Source: Desulfobacula sp. (GTDB lineage: Bacteria; Desulfobacterota; Desulfobacteria; Desulfobacterales; Desulfobacteraceae). From it: 50,129 nucleotides of DNA. Shown piece by piece: positions 1-12,848 of this stretch; positions within the stretch are counted from its first letter, which is position 1, and each line of letters starts with the position of its first letter. Both the position numbers and the translations under genes were made by a program. Below the pieces are notes generated by a model that was not told the origin of the DNA, did not search any database, and was given only the letters and a program-made list of their open reading frames with translations. Where the stretch lies: positions 1-50,129 of the forward strand of contig VMSR01000001.1 of the NCBI GenBank assembly GCA_013792075.1, read 5' to 3'.

Positions 1-1057
1 AGTCCACCTCCTGCACCGAGCGGATGCTGCCGTCTTCATTTAAGGCAATGGATGATTTTTTAACCTTTGCCAGGAGTTCATTTTCCATATTCTTGACATC
101 AAAGGCCGTGTTCACCCCGGCAAGGTAAATGGCGCCCATACCGGCATCCTTGATCCGGGTCAGGTGCATGACGCCGTTTTCGTCCAGCCCATAGAGGGTG
201 AGTTCGTCAAACACGGCATCATTTTCATCAATCCACAAATTTTTGTCCAGGTCATAGGCTGCCAATTCTTTGAACCCGTTTCCGGTTGCAGGCCCGAACA
301 ATTCACTGCCGTCATTGATCCGCCCGTCCCTGTTTTTGTCCAGGGATAAAAACCCGGTTCCCTGGGCCGGGGCCCGGATATACTCTGAATTTTTGTCCAG
401 ATCCAGGTCAAAGGAAAACCCGACCTCGGAAAGCCTGGGCCTTGTAATTCCTGCATTGACAATCAACGGGTCAATCAGAGTGTATCCTTTTTCCGTCCAG
501 GAAAAGGCCTCCTCCCTGAAAAAAGAATGCGCCATCTGCATTTCAAATGAAAAATTGATTTCATTGCCATCCATGGTATTGACAATACCGTCGGCAAAAA
601 ACCGGGTCTGTTCCGATTCTGAATATGAAAACCGGGTGGTTTCCGAATATTCATAGGCAGACAATTGGGTGAACTCTCCGGAAAAAGAATGGCTGTTCAC
701 CTGGCTGATCCGACTGAGATGAAAATTGCCGCCCGGCGAATTTTTGATCAAATTCATGTTGCTGAAACGGTCCATGACAGCATCCAGCAGCTGTCTCATT
801 TTATCCATTTCAGCTCTGAACTGGTCGGTCAACGCCAGGGCGGGCTGGCCCTCAAACACAACCGGCCGGAACCACTGGCCTGCCTTGGGCGCCTCCTGAA
901 CTGCACTGGTTTGGGCAGTCTCCTGCCGGTTCATCCCTGGACTCATCTTCTGATCTACCAGATCCAGAAATTTAAATTCCCGGGTAACTTGCATCTCTCT
1001 GGTTTCAGAATAACTTCTTGACGAAAAAAGGTCCAAATCGAAAGTATCAATCTTCAA
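1..1057 (-). CDS. Calcium-loop (EF-hand-like) protein, N-terminal 352 residues, 3' end beyond window
   Basis: An open frame runs from a TTG start at 1057 to the window edge without a stop. The start is chosen because a perfect AGGAGG lies at 1064-1069, six bases upstream, and the frame stays open for 352 codons. About residues 238-249 (DKNRDGRINDGS, followed by ELFG) and 270-282 (DKNLWIDENDAV) are Asp/Asn-rich loops of the EF-hand or dockerin kind. The arrangement of a loop, then GSELFG, then GF-ELAAYD, then a second loop is familiar from large bacterial calcium-binding and RTX-like proteins. I see no signal peptide, and the first 200 residues are polar and unrecognised. A terminator upstream (1237-1272) separates it from glsA, so it probably has its own promoter. 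It could be an adhesin or exported protein, but the missing C-terminus would decide this. The reading frame is sure; the function is not. Confidence 0.75.
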   Translation of the reverse strand, partial: MKIDTFDLDLFSSRSYSETREMQVTREFKFLDLVDQKMSPGMNRQETAQTSAVQEAPKAGQWFRPVVFEGQPALALTDQFRAEMDKMRQLLDAVMDRFSNMNLIKNSPGGNFHLSRISQVNSHSFSGEFTQLSAYEYSETTRFSYSESEQTRFFADGIVNTMDGNEINFSFEMQMAHSFFREEAFSWTEKGYTLIDPLIVNAGITRPRLSEVGFSFDLDLDKNSEYIRAPAQGTGFLSLDKNRDGRINDGSELFGPATGNGFKELAAYDLDKNLWIDENDAVFDELTLYGLDENGVMHLTRIKDAGMGAIYLAGVNTAFDVKNMENELLAKVKKSSIALNEDGSIRSVQEVD

Positions 1058-1236
1058 TATCGGCCTCCTTTTAATAAATAACGGCCGCGTCATCCTCCTG
1101 AATCAAGGCCGAATACACTAGATATCGGCGTTTTCCTGTTACACCGGACACATCAGGGAAAATCTCCCTGCCTTCCAAAGAACAAAGCAAATTGTGAACC
1201 ATGGGTCTATGTGACTGATTTGTTGAGAAAAAATAA

Positions 1237-1272
1237 ATTGTCGGCAAAAAAATATGGCTTTTTGCCGGCAAT
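1237..1272 (-). terminator. Rho-independent terminator behind glsA
   Basis: Arms of 14 bases (1237-1250 and 1259-1272, one G-T wobble) enclose an 8-base loop. Reading on the minus strand, the stem ends in a T-rich stretch (TTTATTTTTTC). It lies about 70 bases after the glsA stop and is the natural end of the channel-glsA transcript. The stem is A/T-flanked on both sides, so it could also work on the plus strand. Confidence 0.75.
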
Positions 1273-1344
1273 ATCTGCCCGGTATTTGAAAATTTTTCCA
1301 GTGCGGATCCAGCTGGGCTTAATTTAAGGGAACTTTTTCATTTT

Positions 1345-2262
1345 TCAAAATATCGACATCCCGGTTTTGGTGGTAAACAACTCCAGCGCCAGGGTTCCGG
1401 CCAGGGAATTGCCATTTGAATTGAGTCCGGGCGACCATACGGTCACACAGAGTCTGCCCGGTATAAATGCCGCAATGCCCCCGCCAATCCCGCTTTTTCC
1501 CGGCAACCCCACCCGGTAGGCAAAATCACCAACCGCGTCATAGGTCCCGCAGGTGAGCATCAGTGAATTTATCCGCTTGGCCTGGCTTTTGGTCACTATC
1601 TGTTTCCCCGACCAGGGAGAGAGCCCGTGATTGGCCAGAACCAGAAAACTTCTGGCCAGGTCAATGCAGTTCATATGTAACGAACATTGAAGGAAATAGG
1701 TGTCCAGCACATCCTCCACATTATTATGAAGGTTTCCATAGCTTTTGAGAAAATTTGCCAGGGCAGCATTCCGAAATCCGGTACTCTTTTCCGAGGCTGC
1801 CACCTCCATGTCAAAATTAATGTCCGGGTTATCCGAGCGCTCCCGGACAAAATTGAGGATGGTTTGACCTGCATCCTTTGAATGGGAAAGGATGACATCC
1901 ACCAGCACCAGCGCACCCGCGTTGATAAAAGGGTTCCTCGGGATTCCGTTTTCATACTCAAGCTGGACAAGGGAATTAAAGGGGTTCCCGGACGGTTCCC
2001 TGCCAACCCGTTTCCATAGCGCTTCCTCTCCTGCAAACTGAAGCGCAAGGGTCAGGGTGTATGCCTTTGAAATGGATTGGATGGAAAAATGCTCGTGTGC
2101 ATCTCCAATGGTAAATAGTTTTCCATCCAGCGTCTGGACCGCCATCCCGAATTTGTTTTTCGGAACAGCTGCAAGTTTGGGAATGTAATCCGCGACTTTT
2201 CCCCGTTCAATAAAGGGTTTGACCTCTTCATGAATTTCTTCCAGTATCTGCTGATACTCCAT
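1345..2262 (-). CDS. glsA: Glutaminase A
   Basis: A 305-residue protein of the serine-dependent beta-lactamase-like glutaminase family, which hydrolyses L-glutamine to glutamate and ammonia in the cytoplasm. The length is typical (about 305). The catalytic S-x-x-K pair is seen as S63-I-S-K66 within FSIQSISKAYTL, followed by the family stretches NPFINAGAL and, near the C-terminus, GLPGKSGIGGGI. The start at 2262 is preferred over an in-frame ATG at 2376. The longer form would overlap the end of the channel gene and add 38 residues foreign to the family. A G-rich stretch resembling a ribosome site lies just upstream of 2262. It follows the potassium channel gene by 70 bases on the same strand and ends before a strong terminator. 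The pairing with a K+ channel suggests a role in glutamate/K+ balance, for example osmotic or acid adaptation; that is inference. Confidence 0.95.
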   Translation of the reverse strand: MEYQQILEEIHEEVKPFIERGKVADYIPKLAAVPKNKFGMAVQTLDGKLFTIGDAHEHFSIQSISKAYTLTLALQFAGEEALWKRVGREPSGNPFNSLVQLEYENGIPRNPFINAGALVLVDVILSHSKDAGQTILNFVRERSDNPDINFDMEVAASEKSTGFRNAALANFLKSYGNLHNNVEDVLDTYFLQCSLHMNCIDLARSFLVLANHGLSPWSGKQIVTKSQAKRINSLMLTCGTYDAVGDFAYRVGLPGKSGIGGGIAAFIPGRLCVTVWSPGLNSNGNSLAGTLALELFTTKTGMSIF

Positions 2263-2332
2263 ACCCTGTCCCCCCCTTTTTATAAAAATGCCCTTCCACA
2301 GGTTTTTCCATGCCGATTTTTTTATTTTCAGC

Positions 2333-4030
2333 TCACGATTGCTGATAGCGCTCCATAAGACTTTTTTCAGCATCACTTGTCCCGATCAGGACCATTTCAT
2401 CCTCTTCCTCAAGGAGAAGAGACGGATCAAGGCTGATATTCAAATCATTTTTTCTATTGATAGCGATAACGCTGCAGCCGGTTTGCTTCCGAATTTGACT
2501 TTCAGCAAGAGATCTGCCTGCAAGGGATTTGCCTACGGATGCGCGAAAGATATTTAATCCTTCTGCAACCATGAGTATTTTATCGGGCTTTAGAAGATTG
2601 ATTATGGTATTTGCGCCCATGGAAGCGTGTGACATGACAAGATCAGCCCCGGCACTGTGCAGCTTTGATATGTTCCCGTCCAGATTTGCCCGGCTTATAA
2701 TCTGTATATCAGACCTGAGTTTACGGCAATAAATGGTAAGGTAAATATTCATGGAATCATCATGGGTGGTAATAATGACAGAGGAAGCGTTCTTTATGCC
2801 GGCCTGATTCAATGTATCAAGATCAGCGGCATTGCCTTGAATATAGTGCTCATTTTTAATAAATTTTTGGCTCTTTTCCACCACCTTATAACAGACCTGT
2901 CGTTCTTCCAATATATTTGCTGCTGCACGGCCGACGCGGCCCCCGCCCAATATAAGGACAGGTGCATCACTGGTATGATACACATGGTAAAGAGAGAAGA
3001 CCTCATCATATTTTTTAAGCTGCTCAGCCGAGCCTGCAAGCAAGAGGACCGTCGTGGAGTTAATCAGCGTTTCAGGTTGCGGTATTTCAAACCGGCCTCT
3101 CTCCCAAAGGCCCACAACGGTTACGCCGGTTTTTTGCCGCAGGTTGCTTTGAATGAGGGTTTTTCCCTCGAGTGGTGTTCTCATTGCAGGCGCTTCGGCA
3201 ATGAAAAGCGCATCAAATTTGCCGATGATATTGGCCCCCATGCTCATTCCAAGGGTTCTTCGGGCCAAAGATTCTCCGAGCATCTTCATGAACTGAAAGA
3301 CATAGGTGCTGCCGGCAAGCTGTAAAATATCGATGGAATTATCTGCATCCGCATTGGTTACAATGGGTATTGTTTTAGAAATCTCCCTGACAGTAAAGGA
3401 AATATTCGTGTTGGTCATATCATCGTTGTTGGCGACCACCATGGCGGCTTTTTGTATGCGCAGACGTCTATATGTTTCAGGATCTCCTATGTCTCCCCGG
3501 ACCACATTGAAATTTTGATCATAAAGTTCTAAGGCTCTTTGCAGATCAGGGGCGAGAATTGCATATTTATACCCATACTTGTTCAGTTTTTCTATAAGGT
3601 TTATGGTTATTGGATCAAAGCTTGTCAATATAACGTGTCCGGTCGTGTCTTCCGGTAATTCCCGAGGGGTTTTGGCCCTTGATTGTGCTTCGAGCCATGG
3701 GCCATAAAAAAATTGAATAAAGGTAAAGGGCAGCATGACAAGGAGAAAAAGAATGCCGGACAAAAGGACAAGCATCGTGAACGCCTTGCCCAAATCACTT
3801 GCAAAAGTGATATCCCCGAAACCAAGCGTGGACATCACTGTAAGTGTCCAATAGAAACCTGTGATCCAGCTAAATTCTTTTTGTTCAAAAATCATTATAT
3901 AATGAAACAAAACGCTGTATATTAGCACCAGAATTGCCAATACCAGCGTGAAATTAAATAACAACTTAAAGTTCCGCTTCGTTGTTCTGTTTTGCGTAAA
4001 GTAAATAATCTGGGAGGGTATGAATTTCAT
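2333..4030 (-). CDS. Potassium channel with two RCK (TrkA-N) domains
   Basis: A 565-residue membrane protein. The N-terminus has a first membrane helix at about 21-45, a pore helix with the K+ selectivity filter S67-T-L-G-F-G-D73, and a second helix at about 82-108: the two-TM channel fold. Two cytoplasmic regulatory domains follow. The first (about 130-240) has a degenerate nucleotide loop. The second (about 355-470) has an intact Rossmann motif in LILGGGRVGRAAANIL. A TrkA-C domain occupies about 485-560. The double RCK layout in one chain resembles MthK/BK-like or GsuK-type channels gated by Ca2+, nucleotides or both; the ligand cannot be read from the sequence. It is the first gene of a likely two-gene unit with glsA. 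The start at 4030 has an AAGG nine bases upstream. Confidence 0.9.
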   Translation of the reverse strand: MKFIPSQIIYFTQNRTTKRNFKLLFNFTLVLAILVLIYSVLFHYIMIFEQKEFSWITGFYWTLTVMSTLGFGDITFASDLGKAFTMLVLLSGILFLLVMLPFTFIQFFYGPWLEAQSRAKTPRELPEDTTGHVILTSFDPITINLIEKLNKYGYKYAILAPDLQRALELYDQNFNVVRGDIGDPETYRRLRIQKAAMVVANNDDMTNTNISFTVREISKTIPIVTNADADNSIDILQLAGSTYVFQFMKMLGESLARRTLGMSMGANIIGKFDALFIAEAPAMRTPLEGKTLIQSNLRQKTGVTVVGLWERGRFEIPQPETLINSTTVLLLAGSAEQLKKYDEVFSLYHVYHTSDAPVLILGGGRVGRAAANILEERQVCYKVVEKSQKFIKNEHYIQGNAADLDTLNQAGIKNASSVIITTHDDSMNIYLTIYCRKLRSDIQIISRANLDGNISKLHSAGADLVMSHASMGANTIINLLKPDKILMVAEGLNIFRASVGKSLAGRSLAESQIRKQTGCSVIAINRKNDLNISLDPSLLLEEEDEMVLIGTSDAEKSLMERYQQS

Positions 4031-4199
4031 GGCGAGGAACCTTTTTTTATTGCTTTGATCAGCGGCCGACCAAAAACTTTATTTTAAGCCATGGCAGACG
4101 ATAAAAATTTTTAGTTTACTTTTTACCGTACTGGTATCTTTAAAGCAAAGACATTTCGAAATTGAACACGAATTTTGGAAGAAATTGGCGATTTTGGAA

Positions 4200-4865
4200 T
4201 TATTGTTTCCGATCCAAACGATGATACTGCAGAATCTGACCCCGAAAAGGCTGGGACAGATAGTCCGCGTTCACAGGCTTGCTCTGGGTATGCGCATACC
4301 CCAGGCCCACCATTTTTTTACTGAAGTTGGCATGATGACCCCGGCCCGGGTCCACAAGGATCACATCACATTCCGGTTTGGCATGCTGTTCGATAAAATC
4401 GGACAACAGGCTGGTATGGCTCCTCTCGTATAAGACGTCGCTACCGATCACCAGATCAAACACCCCCAATCCGCTGTCTTTATCTGCCCATCCCGTGCGA
4501 ACGAATGGGATGGCCTTCCCCATATTTAATTGAACGTTTTTCAAAAGAAACGGCCCTGCTTCCGGATGGTAATCTGTGGCTGTAATATCGGCAAGACGAT
4601 GGTTCAGCAACAAACTGCTCAAGGCAATGCCACACCCCACTTCCAATATCCGCTTGCCTGCAACCTGATAATCAAACATATGATGGGCCAGCACTTCACT
4701 GGAGGCCCAGACAACCCCGAACAGCGGCCATGTGGCCGACGATATGCCCAATTTTTCAGCAACGCCGTCCACATCATGATACTGCAGATTATCCCGCAAG
4801 GTTCGTACATGAATATCCACATCACCAAACTCAATGGTTTGGTATCGAATACGCAACAAAGACAT
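4200..4865 (-). CDS. METTL21-like SAM-dependent methyltransferase
   Basis: A 221-residue class I methyltransferase. The SAM-binding motif I is seen as ILEVGCGIALSSLLL at about residues 73-87. It is followed by an acidic end of strand 2 (ITATDYHPEA) and a VLY motif (VIGSDVLYERSH) near 140. Together with the N-terminal RIRYQTIEFGDVDIHVRTLRD these match the Methyltransf_16/METTL21 group. Eukaryotic members methylate lysines of chaperones and elongation factors, and bacterial ones are mostly uncharacterised. Protein-lysine methylation is therefore a plausible but unproven activity. It stands alone: about 170 bases separate it from the channel gene, and it is divergent from carA. Confidence 0.8.
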   Translation of the reverse strand: MSLLRIRYQTIEFGDVDIHVRTLRDNLQYHDVDGVAEKLGISSATWPLFGVVWASSEVLAHHMFDYQVAGKRILEVGCGIALSSLLLNHRLADITATDYHPEAGPFLLKNVQLNMGKAIPFVRTGWADKDSGLGVFDLVIGSDVLYERSHTSLLSDFIEQHAKPECDVILVDPGRGHHANFSKKMVGLGYAHTQSKPVNADYLSQPFRGQILQYHRLDRKQ

Positions 4866-4982
4866 AAAAAGCCTATTTAAAGGGTGAGACGCGGCTTGAC
4901 GTATCCCGAAGTATAACTCGCCGCATGGAAATATAAGTGTACACCCATTTGTATTAAGTTACAAATGAATAATCCCTATGAC

Positions 4983-5012
4983 TTGCAAAACAGGCCAAAC
5001 CTATGCTAATAA
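4983..5012 (+). promoter_or_regulatory. Possible sigma-70 promoter for the car operon
   Basis: A TTGCAA at 4983-4988 and TAATAA at 5007-5012, 18 bases apart, lie about 120 bases before carA in the 265-base gap between divergent genes. An A6/T6 stretch follows at about 5010-5028. The match is weak and rests only on position and resemblance to consensus. Nothing else was recognised in the gap. Confidence 0.3.
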
Positions 5013-5130
5013 AAAAGGTTCTTTTTTGTAAGGACGATTGCAAATGGGATTTAATTCCGGGGATATAGCCGGAGTATGACTATCAACATAGTGTTTTAAT
5101 CAACCCAAGTTTGAACAGGTGTAAATTGAT

Positions 5131-6259
5131 ATGAAAGCATTACTAGCCCTGGAAGACGGCAGAACCTTTGCCTGCAGAAGCTTTACCGGACAGGGAGAAG
5201 CCAGGGGGGAAGTGGTCTTCAACACGAGCATGACCGGATACCAGGAAATCCTGACAGACCCGTCATATGCGGGACAAATGGTGACCATGACCTACCCTTT
5301 GATCGGAAATTATGGTGTCAACCCGGAAGATATTGAGTCGGACAGAATTCAGGTAGCGGCCTTTATCGTAAAAGAGTACCAGGATTTCCCCAGCAACTTT
5401 CAATCCAAAGGCACCCTTGCCGATTATCTGATCAAAGGACATGTTTTGGGCATTGAGGATCTGGATACCCGCGCCCTGACCCGGCACATCCGAAAATCAG
5501 GTGCCATGCGGGGCATTATCTCCACGAAAGATTTAAATCCCGATTCCCTGGTGGCAAAAGCCAAGCTAATTCCCTCCATGGAGGGGTGCGACCTTGTGGG
5601 GAATGTTACCACGAAAAAGCCCTATTTCTGGAAATATAACCACCCGGATTATGTGAATATCGAAAAGCTCAATGATCCTCTGATCTGGCGCCATAGAGGC
5701 AAAAAGTTTTCTGTTGTGGCCCTTGATTTCGGGATTAAATACAATATCATCCGGTGTCTTGAACGTGTGGGATGCGAGGTGCTTGTGGTTCCTGCAAGAA
5801 CCCCAAGCGAAACCATAAAAGCATTGAAGCCCGACGGAATCTTTTTGTCCAATGGTCCCGGGGACCCGGAGCCGGTCACCTATGCCGTGGATACCATAAA
5901 AGCGCTTCTCGGAGTTGCACCGATTTTCGGCATCTGCCTTGGCATGCAGCTTTTGGGCATTGCCATGGGCGGCAAAACCCTGAAAATCAAATTCGGCCAC
6001 AGGGGCGGCAACCAGCCGGTGAAGAATCTTGCCACGGGCCGTGTGGAGATCACATCCCAGAACCATGGATTTGCCGTGGATCTTTCCACCATCGGCAAGG
6101 ACAACTCCGCCATAACCCATATCAATCTGAATGAGGATTCCCTTGAGGGCCTTAAAAACGACCGCGTCCAGGCCTTTGCTGTCCAGTATCACCCGGAAGC
6201 ATCCCCTGGACCCCATGATGCCGCCTACCTTTTTAACCAGTTTGCAGAGATGATGAAAC

Positions 6260-6273
<14 letters not shown>
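5131..6273 (+). CDS. carA: Carbamoyl-phosphate synthase small subunit
   Basis: A 380-residue glutaminase subunit. It hydrolyses glutamine and passes ammonia to CarB for carbamoyl phosphate, which feeds pyrimidine and arginine synthesis. The N-terminal CPSase_sm domain carries [20 protein letters not shown]. The C-terminal class I glutamine amidotransferase domain has the nucleophile C269 in [10 protein letters not shown], with His and Glu in [12 protein letters not shown]. It overlaps carB by 14 bases, which indicates translational coupling. The start at 5131 is the only ATG giving the standard N-terminus ([13 protein letters not shown]); its ribosome site is weak (AGGTGT). Confidence 0.98.
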
Positions 6274-9485
<3,212 letters not shown>

Positions 9486-9493
<8 letters not shown>

Positions 9494-10919
9494 CCAAAAG
9501 ATATGTGATGCCAGTGAACGGCCCAGGGACGAATGCGGAATCTTTGGCCTGTACAGACACCCGGAAGCCGCCCAGATAACCTATTTCGGCCTGTATGCCC
9601 TCCAGCACCGGGGCCAGGAAAGTGTGGGCATTTCCGTGAACCGGGGCATCAACGACAAGATTTTTTCCCACAAAGGCATGGGCCTTGTCCATGATATTTT
9701 TAACATGGAAGATCTGGCACGCATCGAAGGCGGGTCCGCCATAGGGCATGTCCGCTACTCGACCACCGGGGATTCTGTGATCACCAATGCCCAGCCCTTT
9801 GTGGCCAACCACAGGCACAGGTCCTATGCCGTTGCCCACAATGGAAACCTGGTCAATGCCCATACCCTGAAAGAAGAACTGGAAGAAAACGGATCCATCT
9901 TCCAGACCACCATGGATTCCGAAGTCTTTCTCCATTTGTTCATTAAAAATTTGATCAAGGGTGACATTGAAACAGCGGTCCTGAATACCGTGTCCAAGAT
10001 AGAAGGAGCCTATTCCATGGTTCTCCTCACCTGCAAGGGAGAGATCATCGGCATAAAAGACCCCAACGGATTCAGGCCCCTGGCCCTGGGCAAGCTCAAC
10101 GGCCACTATGTCCTGGCATCGGAAACCTGTGCCTTTGACCTGATCCAGGCGGAATTCATCCGGGAGCTGGAACCGGGCGAGATCGTCATCATCAACGAAG
10201 ACGGCATCAAAAGCATCCGCCACCCCAAGGCGGCTGCCCATAAATCTTTGTGTATTTTTGAATATATCTATTTTGCCAGACCCGATTCGACCATTGACGG
10301 TAAGAATGTCTACCAGATGCGAAAAGCATTAGGGAAAAGACTGGCCCAGGAATCCCATGTGGAGGCGGACCTGGTCATGCCCTTTCCGGATTCTGGCAAT
10401 TACGCGGCCATCGGCTATGCCAAAGAGTCGGGCATCCCCTTTGAAATGGCCATGATCCGCAACCATTACGTGGGCAGAAGCTTTATCCAGCCCACCCAGT
10501 CCATGCGGGACTTTGCCGTCCGGGTCAAGCTCAATCCGGTAAGGGAACTGATCAAAAACAAGGAAATCATCATTATCGAGGATTCCATTATACGGGGTAC
10601 CACGGCCAAAACCCGTGTCAAGGCCCTGCGGGAGCTGGGCGCCAAAAAAATCCACATGCGGGTCTCCTGCCCTCCCCACAAGTTCCCCTGCTATTACGGC
10701 ATTGATTTTTCCTCCAAGGGCGAGCTGATTGCCGCCCAAAAGCCCCTAAATGAACTCACCGAGTACCTGGGACTGGATTCATTGCACTATCTGACAGTGG
10801 AGGGTATGCTGGAAGCCTCCGGGGTTGCCAACCCGGAACTCAATTTTTGCAAGGCCTGTTTTGACGGAGACTATCCGGTTCCCTTTGATCCCAACTTTAC
10901 CAAACAATGCATGGGGTAA
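9486..10919 (+). CDS. purF: Amidophosphoribosyltransferase, Fe-S type
   Basis: A 477-residue first enzyme of purine synthesis; it converts PRPP and glutamine to phosphoribosylamine. The mature N-terminal nucleophile is C17 in DECGIFGLY, so a 16-residue propeptide must be removed, as in Bacillus-type PurF. Four cysteines placed as in the [4Fe-4S] class are visible: one in [10 protein letters not shown], one in FPCYYGID, and a pair in FCKACFDGD at the C-terminus. The PRPP loop is [13 protein letters not shown]. It starts inside the end of carB with an AGGA ribosome site. Coupling of purF with carAB joins purine and pyrimidine synthesis in one operon. The oxygen-sensitive cluster fits an anaerobe. 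Confidence 0.97.
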
Positions 10920-10920
10920 T

Positions 10921-11916
10921 ATGCAACATAAGACCGTGGCGTTTTCAAAAAAATCGTCCAATCTTTTTTTCCATATCCTGACCAAATGCAATCTGTCCTG
11001 CTCCCATTGCTATATCAACCGAGAACAGCATGGAGACATGACCCTTCCCTTTGACACCATCCGAGACTGGCTGGGTCTTTTTGCCCCCAAAGCGCCCAAA
11101 ACCAATCTGGTCTTGCTGGGCGGAGAACCCACCCTTCACCCGGATCTTTATCTGGTTGTCCGAGAGGCCCGGCGCCTTGGGTTTAGATCCATCACCATTG
11201 ACACCAACGGGTATCTTTTCCATAATATTCTGGACAAAATCACCCCGGATGACCTTGATTTTTTAAGTTTTTCCCTGGACGGCGCCACCCCGGATACCAA
11301 TGATAAGATCCGGGGAAAGGGCAGCTATGATGCCGTGCTTTCAGGCATTCATCGCGCAAAGTCAAAGGGATTTTCCTGCGCCATGATCTATACGGTGTCG
11401 GATAAAAATATCCATGAGCTTGCCCGGATGCCTGCCCTTGTAAAAGGATTGGGTATCGACCGGTTTTTTATCCAGGTTATCGGCATGAGGGGGGAATCGT
11501 CAACGTCTTCCGACACCCTCCAGGTATCAAAGGACATCTGGCTTGGAACGATTCCAACAGTAGCAGAAAAGATTGCCGCCCAGGGCATTGTCGTCGCCTA
11601 TCCCAAGGTCTTTTTATCCGATGGCGAACCATTTCAATGTGCCGGAAACGTATCTGATAATTATTTTGTATTCCCCAATGGCAGGGTATATAAGTGCCCC
11701 ATTTGTGAGGACTTTCCCCTGCATTCCCATGAGATCATCAACAATCGGCTTATGGCCCTGCCGCCCATCAATGAAACGGACCTGTTCAAACTTACCATCC
11801 CCGAAGGCTGTGTCATGAACAAAATGATCCAGCCCGGCAACCTGACCTATGATACGGATGGCAAGCCCTGCCACAGAATCGCCTGCTGTCTGCTCAAGCA
11901 GGAATTGACTCCCTAA
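10921..11916 (+). CDS. Radical SAM protein with SPASM-like C-terminus
   Basis: A 331-residue protein. The radical SAM cluster motif C23-x3-C27-x2-C30 (CNLSCSHC) stands close to the N-terminus, followed by the GGEP motif (LLGGEPTLHPD) and FSLDGATPD. The C-terminal 100 residues hold further cysteines (C-AGN..., CPIC, GCVMN, CHRIACC), which suggests one or more auxiliary Fe-S clusters as in SPASM/twitch enzymes. These mostly modify peptides or carry out cofactor steps. The ATG at 10921 begins one base after the purF stop; a longer reading frame extends into purF but would start within it and lacks a site. The substrate is unknown, and no precursor peptide gene is visible nearby. Confidence 0.85.
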   Translation: MQHKTVAFSKKSSNLFFHILTKCNLSCSHCYINREQHGDMTLPFDTIRDWLGLFAPKAPKTNLVLLGGEPTLHPDLYLVVREARRLGFRSITIDTNGYLFHNILDKITPDDLDFLSFSLDGATPDTNDKIRGKGSYDAVLSGIHRAKSKGFSCAMIYTVSDKNIHELARMPALVKGLGIDRFFIQVIGMRGESSTSSDTLQVSKDIWLGTIPTVAEKIAAQGIVVAYPKVFLSDGEPFQCAGNVSDNYFVFPNGRVYKCPICEDFPLHSHEIINNRLMALPPINETDLFKLTIPEGCVMNKMIQPGNLTYDTDGKPCHRIACCLLKQELTP

Positions 11917-12023
11917 GAAGCCAAGGGCAGCAGAAATCTGGACAATTGACAAAAATTAAAGGCCGTGTCAAATTGGGGCAAGCGGACAATTTTATATCCT
12001 TTTTTCCAGGAAGATGACCCCAG

Positions 12024-12824
12024 GTGATACAGAGACAGGATGGACCCATCGGCATTTTTGATTCCGGCGTGGGCGGGCTCAGCGTGTTAAAGGAGGTTAG
12101 AGAACTTTTGCCTTCAGAGTCCATCACCTATTTTGCCGACAGCGGCAACTGCCCCTATGGCTCCAAAACACAAGATGAAATTCTTTTTCTGGCCCGGCGA
12201 CAGATTGCGTTTCTTCTATCGCAAAACTGCAAACTGATAGTGATTGCATGCAATACCCTCACAGCGGTTGCCATCGACTGCTTCAGATCCGAGTACCCCA
12301 TTCCGTTTATCGGGATGGAACCGGCCCTGAAACCTGCGGCATTGAAGACCCGAACAAAAAAAATAGGCGTTCTGGCCACGGAAAACACCTTCAATGGAAA
12401 ACTTTTCAGACAGACCTATGAGAAACATGCCTTTGGCCTGGAAGTTTTTATTCAGCCGGGATATGGCCTGGTGGAACTGGTCGAAAAGGGAGAACAGGAC
12501 AGTGAAACTGCCCGGCAGCTCCTGGAAAAATATCTTGCTCCCATGGTGGAAAAAGGGGCGGATACCCTTGTGCTGGGATGCACACACTATCCGTTTTTAA
12601 AAAAAATGCTTGAAACGGTGACCCAGGGCAGGATGGCCATCATTGATTCTTCATCTGCCGTTGCAGCCCAGACAAAAAGAATCCTCACAGAATATGACCT
12701 GGTTTCACATAAGGGCCAAAGCCCGCGGTTGACTTTTTTCACAACCGGTGAAAAGGCCATTGCAAAAAACTTTATTTCCCTTGCCGTGGACATCCCCTTC
12801 GAACTCGAACAGGTAGAAACATAG
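12024..12824 (+). CDS. murI: Glutamate racemase
   Basis: A 266-residue enzyme that makes D-glutamate for peptidoglycan. The proton-transferring cysteine pair is C76 (IACNTLTAVAID) and C186 (VLGCTHYPFL). The N-terminal GIFDSGVGGLSVL carries the conserved D13-S14. The start is a GTG at 12024; the N-terminus MIQRQDGPIGIFDSG fits the family, and AGGAAG lies ten bases upstream. About 107 bases separate it from the radical SAM gene, so it may be read through or have its own promoter. It ends just before a possible weak terminator at 12824-12848. Confidence 0.95.
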   Translation: MIQRQDGPIGIFDSGVGGLSVLKEVRELLPSESITYFADSGNCPYGSKTQDEILFLARRQIAFLLSQNCKLIVIACNTLTAVAIDCFRSEYPIPFIGMEPALKPAALKTRTKKIGVLATENTFNGKLFRQTYEKHAFGLEVFIQPGYGLVELVEKGEQDSETARQLLEKYLAPMVEKGADTLVLGCTHYPFLKKMLETVTQGRMAIIDSSSAVAAQTKRILTEYDLVSHKGQSPRLTFFTTGEKAIAKNFISLAVDIPFELEQVET

Positions 12825-12848
12825 GTAAAATGGCTTCTGCATTTTGCC
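12824..12848 (+). terminator. Weak stem-loop after murI
   Basis: Arms 12824-12832 and 12840-12848 (nine pairs, one G-T) surround a seven-base loop, starting on the last base of the murI stop. No clear T-run follows, so termination here is only possible. The remaining bases up to 13014 show no gene. Confidence 0.35.

Noticed and set aside
270-1021. Plus-strand frames of 128 and 118 residues
   Set aside because: They run opposite to the long minus-strand gene with a strong ribosome site, and their composition is that of an antisense frame.
1071-1271. 66-residue minus-strand frame upstream of the calcium-loop gene
   Set aside because: Its start lies inside the terminator stem behind glsA, there is no ribosome site, and the protein resembles nothing.
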